Made by a program: the position numbers and the translations under genes
Notes under the pieces: generated by a model
What the model saw: only the letters and a program-made list of their open reading frames with translations
What the model was told of the DNA's origin: nothing
Database searches by the model: none
Assembly: GCA_028282465.1 (NCBI GenBank)
Contig: JANQHX010000037.1
Span: 1-64,000 of the forward strand
Reading direction: 5' to 3'
Source of the DNA: Gynuella sp.
GTDB lineage: Bacteria > Pseudomonadota > Gammaproteobacteria > Pseudomonadales > Natronospirillaceae
DNA: 64,000 bases
In this document: positions 35,062 through 44,430 of the stretch, in pieces
How the letters are laid out: each line of letters starts with the position of its first letter
Numbering within the stretch: the first letter of the stretch is position 1

Positions 35062-36465
35062 ATGTCTAAGACTCTTGGTCTGATCAAGGACTCTGAAGCT
35101 AAGTGGGTTGACCTGCGCTTCACTGACACCAAAGGTAAAGAACAGCACGTTTCTATTCCTATTTCTGAAGTAGACGAAGACTTCTTTACTGAAGGTAAAA
35201 TGTTCGACGGTTCTTCAATTGAAGGCTGGAAGGGAATTAACGAATCAGACATGATTCTGATGCCAGACGACGAGACTGCCATCCTGGATCCATTCACCGA
35301 AGCTGCTACTGTAATCGTTCGTTGTGACATCGTTGAACCTTCAACTGGTGAAGGTTATGAGCGTGATCCACGTTCTGTAGCTAAGCGCGCTGAAGAGTAC
35401 TTGAAGTCTACTGGTCTGGGCGACACTGCATTCTTCGGTCCTGAACCAGAATTCTTCGTATTTGACGACATCAAGTGGGGCGCTGACATGAGCGGTGCTT
35501 TCTACAAGATTAACTCTGAAGAAGCAGCTTGGTCTTCTGAGCACAGCTATGACGACGGCAACATGGGTCACCGTCCTGGCGTTAAAGGCGGTTATTTCCC
35601 AGTACCACCAGTTGATAGTCTGCATGATCTGCGTGCTGCTATGTGTGAAGCAATGGAAGCCATGGGTCTGGACGTTGAAGTACACCACCACGAAGTGGGT
35701 ACAGCTGGTCAGTGTGAGATCGGTGTTAAGTTCGCGACTCTAGTTAAGAAGGCTGACGAAGTTCAGATCCTTAAGTACTGCGTACACAACGTTGCTCACG
35801 CTTACGGCAAAACAGCTACATTCATGCCTAAGCCAATCGTTGGTGATAATGGTTCTGGTATGCACTGTCACCAGTCTTTCTGGAAAGATGGTGAGAACAT
35901 GTTCGCTGGTGACGAGTACGCTGGTCTGTCTGAGACTGCTCTGTTCTACATTGGCGGTATCATTAAGCATGCTAAAGCAATCAACGCTTTCTCAAATGCT
36001 TCTACTAACTCATACAAGCGTCTGATCCCAGGTTTCGAAGCACCTGTTATGCTGGCTTACTCTGCACGTAACCGCTCTGCTTCTATCCGTATTCCTTACG
36101 TTGCTTCTCCTAAAGGTAAGCGTATCGAAGCTCGTTTCGGTGACCCAACAGCTAACCCATACTTGATGTTCGCAGCTATGCTGATGGCGGGTATCGATGG
36201 TGTTAAGAACAAGATCCACCCTGGCGATGCTGCTGATAAAGACTTGTACGATCTGCCAGCTGAAGAAGCTGCTGCAATTCCTCAGGTTTGTGGTTCACTA
36301 CGTGAAGCTTTGGAATCTCTGTCTGCTGACCGTGACTTCCTAACAGCTGGTGGCGTATTCACTGACGACATGATTGACGCTTACATCGAATTGAAGATGG
36401 AAGATGTTTACAAGGTTGAGCACACCACTCACCCAGTAGAATTCGATCTTTACTACTCAGTGTAA
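35062..36465 (+). CDS. glnA: Glutamine synthetase type I
   Basis: Converts glutamate and ammonia to glutamine, the main entry of nitrogen. The protein is 467 residues with all dodecameric GS-I motifs: [62 protein letters not shown]. The adenylylation site is [12 protein letters not shown], with the regulatory tyrosine, so GlnE control is expected. Codon use is strongly biased (GCT, GGT, GAC), consistent with high expression. A sigma-54 promoter and an NtrC-like site lie upstream. ntrB-ntrC do not follow, unlike many relatives. Confidence 0.98.
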   Translation: MSKTLGLIKDSEAKWVDLRFTDTKGKEQHVSIPISEVDEDFFTEGKMFDGSSIEGWKGINESDMILMPDDETAILDPFTEAATVIVRCDIVEPSTGEGYERDPRSVAKRAEEYLKSTGLGDTAFFGPEPEFFVFDDIKWGADMSGAFYKINSEEAAWSSEHSYDDGNMGHRPGVKGGYFPVPPVDSLHDLRAAMCEAMEAMGLDVEVHHHEVGTAGQCEIGVKFATLVKKADEVQILKYCVHNVAHAYGKTATFMPKPIVGDNGSGMHCHQSFWKDGENMFAGDEYAGLSETALFYIGGIIKHAKAINAFSNASTNSYKRLIPGFEAPVMLAYSARNRSASIRIPYVASPKGKRIEARFGDPTANPYLMFAAMLMAGIDGVKNKIHPGDAADKDLYDLPAEEAAAIPQVCGSLREALESLSADRDFLTAGGVFTDDMIDAYIELKMEDVYKVEHTTHPVEFDLYYSV

Positions 36466-36482
36466 AAATCCATAGATCTTTA

Positions 36483-36500
36483 TGGCCGCCATGGCGGCCA
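36483..36500. repeat. Perfect 18-bp palindrome after glnA
   Basis: TGGCCGCCATGGCGGCCA lies 18 bases past the glnA stop and before the T-rich terminator at 36542-36565. It may be an extra 3' stem that protects the abundant glnA mRNA, or a protein-binding site. Confidence 0.45.
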
Positions 36501-36541
36501 GACTTCTCTGGGTTAAGAGATAGTTTTTAGATCCAAAAAAC

Positions 36542-36565
36542 GGCTGCCTCTACGCAGCCTTTTTT
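36542..36565 (+). terminator. glnA terminator
   Basis: GGCTGC (36542-36547)/GCAGCC (36554-36559) with a six-base loop, preceded by A6 and followed by T6. A textbook Rho-independent terminator. Confidence 0.9.
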
Positions 36566-36885
36566 GTGCCCATATCAATTAGTCTACCAACAAAGTTTTC
36601 CAGAATTTTTGCCCACCTTTAAAATGCTATTTATTCAGTTGATGCCCATTTACACCCATTGGGTGATGCAAATAAATAGAGTCAAGAATGGTTAACTTCA
36701 CTAGGAAGAGTCAGCTTTTGCCTTATTTTGTTAGCGAGATGAGACGCTCTCCCAGCCATTATTCATGTTGATTAGCTAAAATTTGAACTAGTCTCATCTT
36801 TATCCCTATTAAATTAGGGTTTACACAGTGCAACAAATTGGGGCAGGATGTTTGGTCAATTAAACTTAAATAGCACAATGGCAAG
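36566..36885. other. Gap upstream of the PAS-GGDEF-EAL gene
   Basis: About 320 bases that presumably hold the promoter of the next gene. I see no clear sigma-70, sigma-54 or flagellar sigma-28 motif, no stable hairpin and no convincing small frame. Confidence 0.35.
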
Positions 36886-39666
36886 ATGAAGCTTCTGAAA
36901 GAATTCTCTATCCTCACAAAAACGACTGTGGCTTCGATACTAATATCAGTTTTAGTTCCATCTGCTATTTCCTTTTACTTCTATCAAAATCAAGTTAACC
37001 AACTGGTTACCGACACTAAAAAAAGTTTAGGGCTTTCTGTTGATCGGATGCAGATTGCCATCGACGATGCTCTGGCCTCAAACCATAAGATTCCAAGCTT
37101 TCATGACCTGGAAAATTTAAATGTGCTATTCGTTGTGGATGGCACCAGAAGCATAATTGCTAGCTCGAACCCGGAAATGACGGGTATATCTATTTTAGAA
37201 AAATATCCGCTGTTCTCTGAAGATCATGCCGATCGTGCTACCAGAGGCGCTCAACAGGTAATTCAATTACATCACCCGGATACATTTGTTTTTTATCACC
37301 CTCTCAAATTCACAAAAGAGTACCTAAATCAGTCTTTACTAGTCGGAGATTACTCGATCAGCGATCAGATTGAGTACATTCAAGCCAGCTATCGAGTACT
37401 CACGTTAATTCTTACATCTATATTATTGACCATTGGTCTTACGCTGAGATTTTGGTTGAAAAGCCAATTCGTTAAACCTCTTTCAATTGCGACTGAAAAA
37501 AACCGTCTTGCCCATAAGCAAGAGTTCACAGAAGCATTACACCTAAATCAAAACTCAGAAGTCACTGCGCTTGCCAATTCAATTAACGAACTACAAAGGG
37601 CAATTCGAACAACATTAACCGAGTTAGAACACAGTGAAGCGCTTTATCGAATCTTCGCGTCAAGTGTTCCCGAAGCCAGCGCGGTGGTCACTCAAACCGG
37701 TAATTTGGTTGCCGCCTTTGGACCTGAGGGTGCACTGTTTAGTGAATTAAAATCAGGTGATGCCATCACTAAATCATTGCCATCACCCACAGCAATGCTG
37801 ATTAACAATAAGCTCAGGGAAGCTAGAGGCCTCGATAGAAGAATCACTGTTGAAATAAATCTAGGTGAGCAATTCAATAATGAATTCTTTCTCTTCAGCT
37901 TTAGTCCCATTCAGTCACCCATTAGCGGCCAGCCGGTGATGTTGGTTTCCACGTACAATATTTCAGAGCAGAAAAAGCATGAAAAAACATTGGGTGTGTT
38001 AGCTTCAGTTTTTGAAAGTCGCGAAGCCATTGTTATTACAGACGAACAAACCAGAATATTACGAGTAAATACTGAATTCTGCCGCCTCACTGGATACCTT
38101 GAGAAAGACATCATTGGTAATACTACGGACATCTTGGCAACCACAAAACACAACTCGGAATTTTGGCACTCCGTTTGGCAAAAAGTAATGTACGAAGGCA
38201 GCTGGATGGGAGAGCTTGAAGTCAAAAAGAAAGACGAACGAAACATACCGGTAAGGCAAACTATTTCTGTAGTTAAAGACTCGGATGAAATTACCCAGAA
38301 TTACGTTATTGTATTCACTGATATTTCTGAGCAAAGAAAGGCCATGTCTTTAATTCGTTACCATGCGAATTTCGACACGCTAACCGATCTTCCAAATAGA
38401 CGGATGTTGATGGCTCAATTGAATCGATTAATGGCTCAGGGTTCAAGACACGGTTTTTTTAGCGCCCTGCTGTTTTTAGACTTGGATAACTTTAAGCAGA
38501 TTAATGATTCATACGGGCACCCGGTAGGAGATCAACTGCTTTTAGAAGTCGCTAAAATTATTAAAAGTAGATTGCGCACTGAAGACTTCATTGCTCGTCT
38601 GGGCGGGGACGAATTTGTTGTGCTACTGCATCAATTGGATAAAGATCAGAATTCAGCTGCACGTAAAGCTCTGTCTATTTCTAACAACCTTGCTAGGGCG
38701 TTAAAAGAATCTTCTGTTCATATCAATCAAATGAGAATAAGCACGACTGCTAGCATTGGCATTACATTGTTCCCTAAAAAAGGCAGTACTGCTTTTGATC
38801 TATTACGAGAAGCAGACACCGCCATGTACCAAGCAAAAAGCATAGGTAGAAATCAAGTGTCTTTCTTTTCTACAGAAATGCAAAAGCAGGTTACACATAC
38901 ACTGAACTTAGTGAACCAATTGAACCAAGCAATTGATAAAGAGGAATTCAAACTCGTTTATCAACCGCAGATCAATGCTAATAACGAAATTGTTGGTGCA
39001 GAAGCTTTAGTTAGATGGTTTTCTAGACAGGGAGACGCAATTCCACCCGCCGAATTTATACCTCATGCCGAAGATAGTGGATCCATCATCGAGCTAGGCA
39101 ATTTAATTTTCAAACGAGCCACTCAAGATTTAACCAAAATGCAGCAGCAGGGATTACCTGAAAGTTTTAGGCGCTTAGCCATTAACATCTCCCCTCGCCA
39201 GCTCATGTCAGAAAATTTCAAAAATCAGGTTGAACAGGCTATCGACCATTCAGGTGCGAGTCCCTCTCGAATTGAATTGGAGATTACAGAAAGCAGTCTT
39301 TTCGAAAATCGCACACAAACATCGGGTATTTTAGATGAGCTAAAAAATAAAGGATTTACATTTTCTATTGATGACTTCGGTACTGGCTACTCTTCTTTGT
39401 CATACTTGAAGCAATTGCCAATTGAAAAACTAAAAATTGATCAATACTTTGTTAGAGACGTAGCTAAAGATACTAGTGACGCTCAAATCGTGAAAACAAT
39501 CATCACTATGGCTTATGCAATGGGCCTGAACGTCATTGCTGAAGGAGTGGAAACTTCTGAACAACTAGAATTCCTTAAGCAGAACCAATGCTTCGAGTTT
39601 CAGGGATATTACTTCTCTAAACCCTTAACCTTAGATGACTTCTTAGCACGTTACTGTAGACATTAG
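36886..39666 (+). CDS. Membrane PAS-GGDEF-EAL cyclic-di-GMP protein
   Basis: A 926-residue signalling protein. A helix at about 12-33 and one at about 170-187 bound a periplasmic region of unknown type. Then come a HAMP-like linker, two PAS-like domains (about 245-355 and 365-480, the second with REAIVITDEQTRILRVN and a PAC-like segment), a GGDEF domain (LTDLPNRRML, DLDNFKQINDSYGH, RLGGDEFVV) and an EAL domain (VGAEALVRW, IELEITESSLF, SIDDFGTGYSSL, LKIDQYF, IAEGVET). Both catalytic signatures are intact, so it can be bifunctional. It follows glnA but has its own gap and is probably independent. Confidence 0.95.
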   Translation: MKLLKEFSILTKTTVASILISVLVPSAISFYFYQNQVNQLVTDTKKSLGLSVDRMQIAIDDALASNHKIPSFHDLENLNVLFVVDGTRSIIASSNPEMTGISILEKYPLFSEDHADRATRGAQQVIQLHHPDTFVFYHPLKFTKEYLNQSLLVGDYSISDQIEYIQASYRVLTLILTSILLTIGLTLRFWLKSQFVKPLSIATEKNRLAHKQEFTEALHLNQNSEVTALANSINELQRAIRTTLTELEHSEALYRIFASSVPEASAVVTQTGNLVAAFGPEGALFSELKSGDAITKSLPSPTAMLINNKLREARGLDRRITVEINLGEQFNNEFFLFSFSPIQSPISGQPVMLVSTYNISEQKKHEKTLGVLASVFESREAIVITDEQTRILRVNTEFCRLTGYLEKDIIGNTTDILATTKHNSEFWHSVWQKVMYEGSWMGELEVKKKDERNIPVRQTISVVKDSDEITQNYVIVFTDISEQRKAMSLIRYHANFDTLTDLPNRRMLMAQLNRLMAQGSRHGFFSALLFLDLDNFKQINDSYGHPVGDQLLLEVAKIIKSRLRTEDFIARLGGDEFVVLLHQLDKDQNSAARKALSISNNLARALKESSVHINQMRISTTASIGITLFPKKGSTAFDLLREADTAMYQAKSIGRNQVSFFSTEMQKQVTHTLNLVNQLNQAIDKEEFKLVYQPQINANNEIVGAEALVRWFSRQGDAIPPAEFIPHAEDSGSIIELGNLIFKRATQDLTKMQQQGLPESFRRLAINISPRQLMSENFKNQVEQAIDHSGASPSRIELEITESSLFENRTQTSGILDELKNKGFTFSIDDFGTGYSSLSYLKQLPIEKLKIDQYFVRDVAKDTSDAQIVKTIITMAYAMGLNVIAEGVETSEQLEFLKQNQCFEFQGYYFSKPLTLDDFLARYCRH

Positions 39667-39725
39667 ATCTAATGGCAGCCATGGCGTAAAATAATGAGCT
39701 ATCAGAAGCTTATTAAGGCAAGTAA

Positions 39726-40913
39726 TTGAAACATTACGACATAGTCATCATTGGAGCAGGACTCGTAGGATATTCTTTGGTAGCGAGTCTAAAAGATAGG
39801 TTACAAGCCGATCTTAAGGTAGCTGTTATCGACTCTATCGAAGCCCCCACCCTAGACTCAAATTTGTCACCATCATTTGATGACAGATCGACAGCCCTCA
39901 ACGCAAAAAGTATTCAATTGCTACAGCAATGGCAAATATGGCCACATCTTAAATCCTATTGTTGTGCTATAAAGCAAATCGAGATATCAGATCAAGGTGG
40001 TTTAAAGACCATTAATTTAGATTCTAATGACTCAGGCGTCGATGCTTTCGGGTATGTGGCACCTAACAAATTTATGGGCCAAGCTTTGTTGTCAATTGCC
40101 CAAAAACTACCCGTTGATTTCTATTACGGCTGCGACATTAAGTGTTTCAAATTTCAAGCAGAAAAAGTGATTGTTAGCAGTCAGCTTGAAACACTGTCCG
40201 GAAGCTTAATTGTTTTAGCAGATGGCGGAAGATCAGAAATAAAAACCAAGCTTGGCATTCAAGATGATGTAGTCGACTTTTCACAAACGGCCATTGTTGC
40301 AAATATCCAAACCTCATTACCTAATAATCATTTAGCCTATGAGCGCTTCGCAGATCATGGGCCAATGGCAATGCTGCCATTGTCTGAAAAAACCTCAGCT
40401 TTGGTTTGGTCGGTTGATACTAGCCAAGCTAAAGAAATAATGGAACTCGATGACCAGTCTTTTTTAAACCAGGCTTGGCAGAATTTTGGTGGCCGACTCG
40501 GGCAATGGCAGAAAACATCCAAGCGCTCCAGCTACCCGTTAAAAAGAGTGAAAAGCGAGGAAATGGTTCGTTCTCGGTTGATCCTTCTAGGCAATAGTGC
40601 AGCCACTCTACATCCCGTTGCTGGCCAAGGCTTCAACTTAGCACTAAGGGCCGTTGAAGCCTTGGCAAACTCTATTCATAAAACTGAGTCTAAACATCTT
40701 GGGCAATTAACCCAGTTACTGAAAGTGAAGGCCGCTATTGAAAATGACCAACATTGGACAATCCGTTTTTGCGATGAACTGGTAAATGGCTTTGGTCATA
40801 GAAACCTTGCAGCCAAGCTAGGTAGAGCAGCAGCCATGGGCTTATTTGACCAACATAATAATTTCAAAGGCATTTTTTCTCGTTACGCGATGGGACTAGG
40901 AAGGGGGCAATAA
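39726..40913 (+). CDS. ubiH: FAD-dependent 2-octaprenyl-6-methoxyphenol hydroxylase
   Basis: A flavin monooxygenase of ubiquinone synthesis, adding the C4 hydroxyl. It is 395 residues and starts with TTG (AAGG lies upstream). HYDIVIIGAGLVGYSLV is the FAD-binding dinucleotide fold, DDRSTALNAKSIQLL is the UbiH signature loop, and LILLGNSAATLHPVAGQGFN is the second FAD motif, in the Asn form typical of UbiH. The next gene, a UbiI-like paralogue, begins one base after the stop, as ubiH-ubiI (visC) pairs do in other gammaproteobacteria. Confidence 0.93.
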   Translation: MKHYDIVIIGAGLVGYSLVASLKDRLQADLKVAVIDSIEAPTLDSNLSPSFDDRSTALNAKSIQLLQQWQIWPHLKSYCCAIKQIEISDQGGLKTINLDSNDSGVDAFGYVAPNKFMGQALLSIAQKLPVDFYYGCDIKCFKFQAEKVIVSSQLETLSGSLIVLADGGRSEIKTKLGIQDDVVDFSQTAIVANIQTSLPNNHLAYERFADHGPMAMLPLSEKTSALVWSVDTSQAKEIMELDDQSFLNQAWQNFGGRLGQWQKTSKRSSYPLKRVKSEEMVRSRLILLGNSAATLHPVAGQGFNLALRAVEALANSIHKTESKHLGQLTQLLKVKAAIENDQHWTIRFCDELVNGFGHRNLAAKLGRAAAMGLFDQHNNFKGIFSRYAMGLGRGQ

Positions 40914-40914
40914 A

Positions 40915-42144
40915 ATGATTAACGATGGCTTTCAGGTCGCAGTCGTTGGCGCAGGCATGGTTGGCGCCAGTGTCGCTATTTATCTTGAGAAAATTGGCGT
41001 TAGGGTTTTACTTATTGAAAACAAAGAAAGTTTAACCCCTTTAATTCTCAAGGGTAATTCCGGATACGAGCCTAGGGTTAGCGCAATATCAATCTCATCC
41101 GAAAACTGGTTAAAGACAACGGATACTTGGAATTTAATAGACAACTCTAGACTGAGCCCCTATGAAAAAATGTCTGTTTGGGATGGCAATGGAACAGGAC
41201 TCTGTCAGTTTAATTCAAAAGACACGGGTCATAATGAACTGGGGCACATCGTTGAAAATAATTTAATTCAAGAAGCCCAGCTTGCTCAAATTGATCAATC
41301 TAACATTCAAGTGATCACAGGAACTGAAATTGAAAAAGTGACTGCGACCGTCAATGGCCAGCTAATCAAGTTAAATGATGGCCTGGAGTTCCAAGTAGAT
41401 TTAATTATTGGAGCTGATGGCGCTAACTCAAGAGTTCGGGAGTTGGCTGGTATTCAGTCACGAAAGTGGGACTACCACCACCAAGCTATTGTCACCACAG
41501 TCAAAACCGCATTGAGCCATGAAAAAACTGCTCGGCAAGTATTTTTAGATCAAGGCCCATTAGCATTATTGCCTTTATCAAATCACGAAGACAAGGATCA
41601 CTACTGTTCAATCGTTTGGAGTACTGCTCCAGAACACGCCACACAACTTCTTAGCATGGACGACTATGCTTTTGGTAATGCTTTGACCCATGCGATGGAA
41701 AACCAACTGGGGCAGATAACGGCTTCAGATAAAAGACATTCTTTTCAACTGCAACAGTGTCATGCGGTTCAATATGTTAAAACTGGTTTTGCATTAATTG
41801 GTGATGCGGCTCACCGTATTCATCCACTTGCAGGTCAAGGAGTTAACCTGGGTTTTCTTGATGCGGCGTCTTTATGCGAACATTTAGAAACAGCATTCAA
41901 TGCAGACATTCCACTGAGCGAACTTTTTCACTTAAGACAATATCAACGGGCACGGCAATCTCACAATCTTGCGATGATCGGTGTAATGGAAGGATTTAAG
42001 CGATTATTTGATGCGGATCCTTTGCCAGTCAGATGGCTTCGCAATTGGGGCATGAAAGCTTTTAATGAAGTTCCTTTCGTTAAAGAGGAAGTAATAAAAA
42101 TGGCAATGGGTTTAAATGGAGCAATTCCCAAATTGTGCAAATAG
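40915..42144 (+). CDS. ubiI: FAD-dependent ubiquinone hydroxylase, UbiI/VisC type
   Basis: A 409-residue paralogue of UbiH. QVAVVGAGMVGASVAIYL is the FAD fold, GYEPRVSAISISSENWL and PYEKMSVWDGNGTG are characteristic of the UbiI/UbiF group, DLIIGADGANSRVRELAG is the conserved central motif, and LIGDAAHRIHPLAGQGVNLG is the second FAD motif. UbiI hydroxylates C5 of the ring; UbiF-type C6 activity is possible and cannot be excluded from sequence. GGGGG lies before the ATG, and it is translated directly after ubiH. Confidence 0.88.
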   Translation: MINDGFQVAVVGAGMVGASVAIYLEKIGVRVLLIENKESLTPLILKGNSGYEPRVSAISISSENWLKTTDTWNLIDNSRLSPYEKMSVWDGNGTGLCQFNSKDTGHNELGHIVENNLIQEAQLAQIDQSNIQVITGTEIEKVTATVNGQLIKLNDGLEFQVDLIIGADGANSRVRELAGIQSRKWDYHHQAIVTTVKTALSHEKTARQVFLDQGPLALLPLSNHEDKDHYCSIVWSTAPEHATQLLSMDDYAFGNALTHAMENQLGQITASDKRHSFQLQQCHAVQYVKTGFALIGDAAHRIHPLAGQGVNLGFLDAASLCEHLETAFNADIPLSELFHLRQYQRARQSHNLAMIGVMEGFKRLFDADPLPVRWLRNWGMKAFNEVPFVKEEVIKMAMGLNGAIPKLCK

Positions 42145-42497
42145 TTGTTAGCGCCTAATTGAGACTCTAAATTGCCAAACCAGTTTTATTCAAAATTAAA
42201 ACTTAGGGTTTGGCATAAAACAGACTGATGGCCACTACCAAACAGCAAAACAAAATGAACATCTGATACATGTGCGACTCCAACGCGGCAACAGATTTCG
42301 TCCTTTGAAAGCTGACAACCTTTAAACAGAAGCAATACTCTAGATTTAAAAAGCACCGTTGAGGCAATCTTTTTATCAACCTAATTCAATGGCGAATAAA
42401 AATTATCTTGCCTTATTAAAGAGTATTCACTGCACTGAAATCACACCATGGCTTATCTGTAATGATGGGTAATGATTTGTGAGCCCTAAATTGGTGC
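42145..42497. other. Gap between convergent ubiI and RDD gene
   Basis: A 353-bp gap between two genes that end towards each other. Nothing in it looks coding on either strand, and I see no strong terminator hairpin or repeat. Confidence 0.35.
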
Positions 42498-43466
42498 TTA
42501 ACTAGTCGAGTTATCGGTTTGGTTAGCATTAGGGCTATCGCTTTCAGGTTTGGACTCAAAATAATCTACATGGTGTTCCCACCTGGAAGCAATACCTAGA
42601 TCGAAGCCCCATCGTATTTCAATGGCAATACCATCCACACCTTCAGGGAGACTGACTATTTCGTTGATCTGCTCATGAAGATTAGTAGCTCTGTTTTGCA
42701 ACTGCTGTTTTGACTCTGGATAGTCTTTCATGAACACGTCGAAAGTTAAAAAACGCTTTCGCTCTTTACCTTCTTCAACCTTTCCATAAGGCTCAGCTAC
42801 CAGTACACGGTCATAAGTGAGCACCCACTCTGTGGAGTCTAAAACATCATATGCCTGTGCAAACTCGGCGACTTTTTTATCAATTGGGTAACCAGCAGGT
42901 GTGAAGGGCCAAATTAAACTAGCAATTAATACAATGATGACGGGAGGCCAAAATGTAATGGGTGTTTTAGGAACATCGGCGGGTGAGGTACCGATATTGA
43001 TAACCTGTGTTCTTAATACAAAGTCGTGCAAGCCTCTGCGAAGGATTAAATAACACATAGCCTGAAGAAATAAGAATCCGCCTATCAGCAGACTCAGTAT
43101 TGGAGCCATGAAAGGAAACTGAAGCTCATTAGGAATGTGTTGACCGATCAACAGCCAGGGAACCAATATAAACTGACAACGAATAAAAGACTTAAGCAAA
43201 TGAATGTTTTGACCTTGATGGTCTAACACTTGGATCCGGGTGAGTACTTTTCCTAGCGTAGTACCCATGGTGAGTTTGCCATTCAGTACGGTGAAGTAAG
43301 CTGAACCTATCACCCATCCGATGACATGGGCGAAAACAACATTTTCAGTGAAAAACACTTCGAAGATATTGCCAATAATTAACCCAACGACGAATAAAAA
43401 TAGAAGGTCGATCGCCAATGCAAATAGGCGACCGAACAATCCAGGTCGTGAAACATCCTTAGCCAA
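42498..43466 (-). CDS. RDD family membrane protein
   Basis: A 322-residue inner-membrane protein with an RDD domain (GRLFALAIDLLFLFVV gives the Arg and Asp; TMGTTLGKVLTRIQVLDHQG is the second family block). About five hydrophobic segments are visible, the last at IVLIASLIWPFTPAGYP. The C-terminal 120 residues are soluble, acidic and end with a polar tail. The gene follows secF by four bases on the same strand, so it is co-transcribed with the Sec export block. Function is unknown; some RDD proteins act in ion antiport. Confidence 0.85.
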   Translation of the reverse strand: MAKDVSRPGLFGRLFALAIDLLFLFVVGLIIGNIFEVFFTENVVFAHVIGWVIGSAYFTVLNGKLTMGTTLGKVLTRIQVLDHQGQNIHLLKSFIRCQFILVPWLLIGQHIPNELQFPFMAPILSLLIGGFLFLQAMCYLILRRGLHDFVLRTQVINIGTSPADVPKTPITFWPPVIIVLIASLIWPFTPAGYPIDKKVAEFAQAYDVLDSTEWVLTYDRVLVAEPYGKVEEGKERKRFLTFDVFMKDYPESKQQLQNRATNLHEQINEIVSLPEGVDGIAIEIRWGFDLGIASRWEHHVDYFESKPESDSPNANQTDNSTS

Positions 43467-43470
43467 GAAA

Positions 43471-44430
43471 TTAATCGTCCTTTAGCCAAGAAGGAATTTC
43501 TTCAACGCCTTCTTCCTGTTCTTCCTTAGCGGGTGGCATTAGATCTTCTCGGGTTATACGCATGGCCATTAAAACATTGGCCGCCACATAGATAGAGGAA
43601 TATGTACCAACAGCTACACCCACCAGCAAAGCCGTGGCAAAACCAAAATTGAGTTCTCCACCAAATACCAGCAAGGATGCTAAAACTACCAAGGTAGTGA
43701 TGGAAGTTACCAATGTACGGCCAAGTGTTTGGGTCAGAGATATATCAACTAGATATTCCACATCATCTCTTCTGATTTTTCGAAAATTCTCTCTGATGCG
43801 ATCAGACACAACAATGGTGTCGTTCAACGAATAACCTATTACCGCAAGCACGGCTGCCAGAACAGTTAGGTCTACATCAAATTGAAAAAGTGAAAACACA
43901 CCAATAACGATAATGACATCGTGTGCCAAGGCGACCACAGCGCCAATTGAGAATTTAAACTGGAATCGGAAGGCGATGTATACCATCACGATGGCGAGGG
44001 CCAGTAACATGGCCAAACCACCTTTTTCGCGAAGCTCTTCCCCAACTGCAGGCCCCACAAATTCGTTTCGGCGCAAGTCAACTTTTTCGCCTGATTGCCT
44101 CAAGGTCTCAACAACATTATCACCCAGCTCAGCAGCTTCTGTTGCCGACAAGCTAGTATCTTGTTGCATTCGAATAATTACATCTGTGTTGGAACCAAAG
44201 TGCTGAACCACCACATCACGATAACCTTCTTCGGTTAGTGTGCGACGAATTTCATTAACATCTGCAGGCTCTTCATAACCCACTTCAATGAGTGTTCCGC
44301 CAGTGAAATCTAACCCAAAATTCAGGCCCTTGGTGAACAAAGAGCCCAATGAAACAATTATTAGTATTGCTGAAATGGCCGCCGCAACAAAGCGGTATTT
44401 CATAAAGGAATAACGCTTTAGCTCTTCCAT
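43471..44430 (-). CDS. secF: Protein translocase subunit SecF
   Basis: The smaller partner of SecD; together they use the proton gradient to pull exported proteins out of the SecYEG channel. About 320 residues from ATG 44430, which lies eight bases after GGAG; a TTG at 44445 is less likely. FGLDFTGGTLIEVGYEEP is the first periplasmic motif, and six hydrophobic helices follow, with VIGYSLNDTIVVSDRIREN as the conserved cytoplasmic-side block. It overlaps the secD end by 13 nt. The tail is acidic (AKEEQEEGVEEIPS). Confidence 0.96.
   Translation of the reverse strand: MEELKRYSFMKYRFVAAAISAILIIVSLGSLFTKGLNFGLDFTGGTLIEVGYEEPADVNEIRRTLTEEGYRDVVVQHFGSNTDVIIRMQQDTSLSATEAAELGDNVVETLRQSGEKVDLRRNEFVGPAVGEELREKGGLAMLLALAIVMVYIAFRFQFKFSIGAVVALAHDVIIVIGVFSLFQFDVDLTVLAAVLAVIGYSLNDTIVVSDRIRENFRKIRRDDVEYLVDISLTQTLGRTLVTSITTLVVLASLLVFGGELNFGFATALLVGVAVGTYSSIYVAANVLMAMRITREDLMPPAKEEQEEGVEEIPSWLKDD

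Noticed and set aside
35341-36219. Several long open frames on other strands and frames inside glnA
   Set aside because: They mirror the strongly biased codon use of glnA, have no ribosome sites and resemble no family; glnA is intact across the whole stretch.
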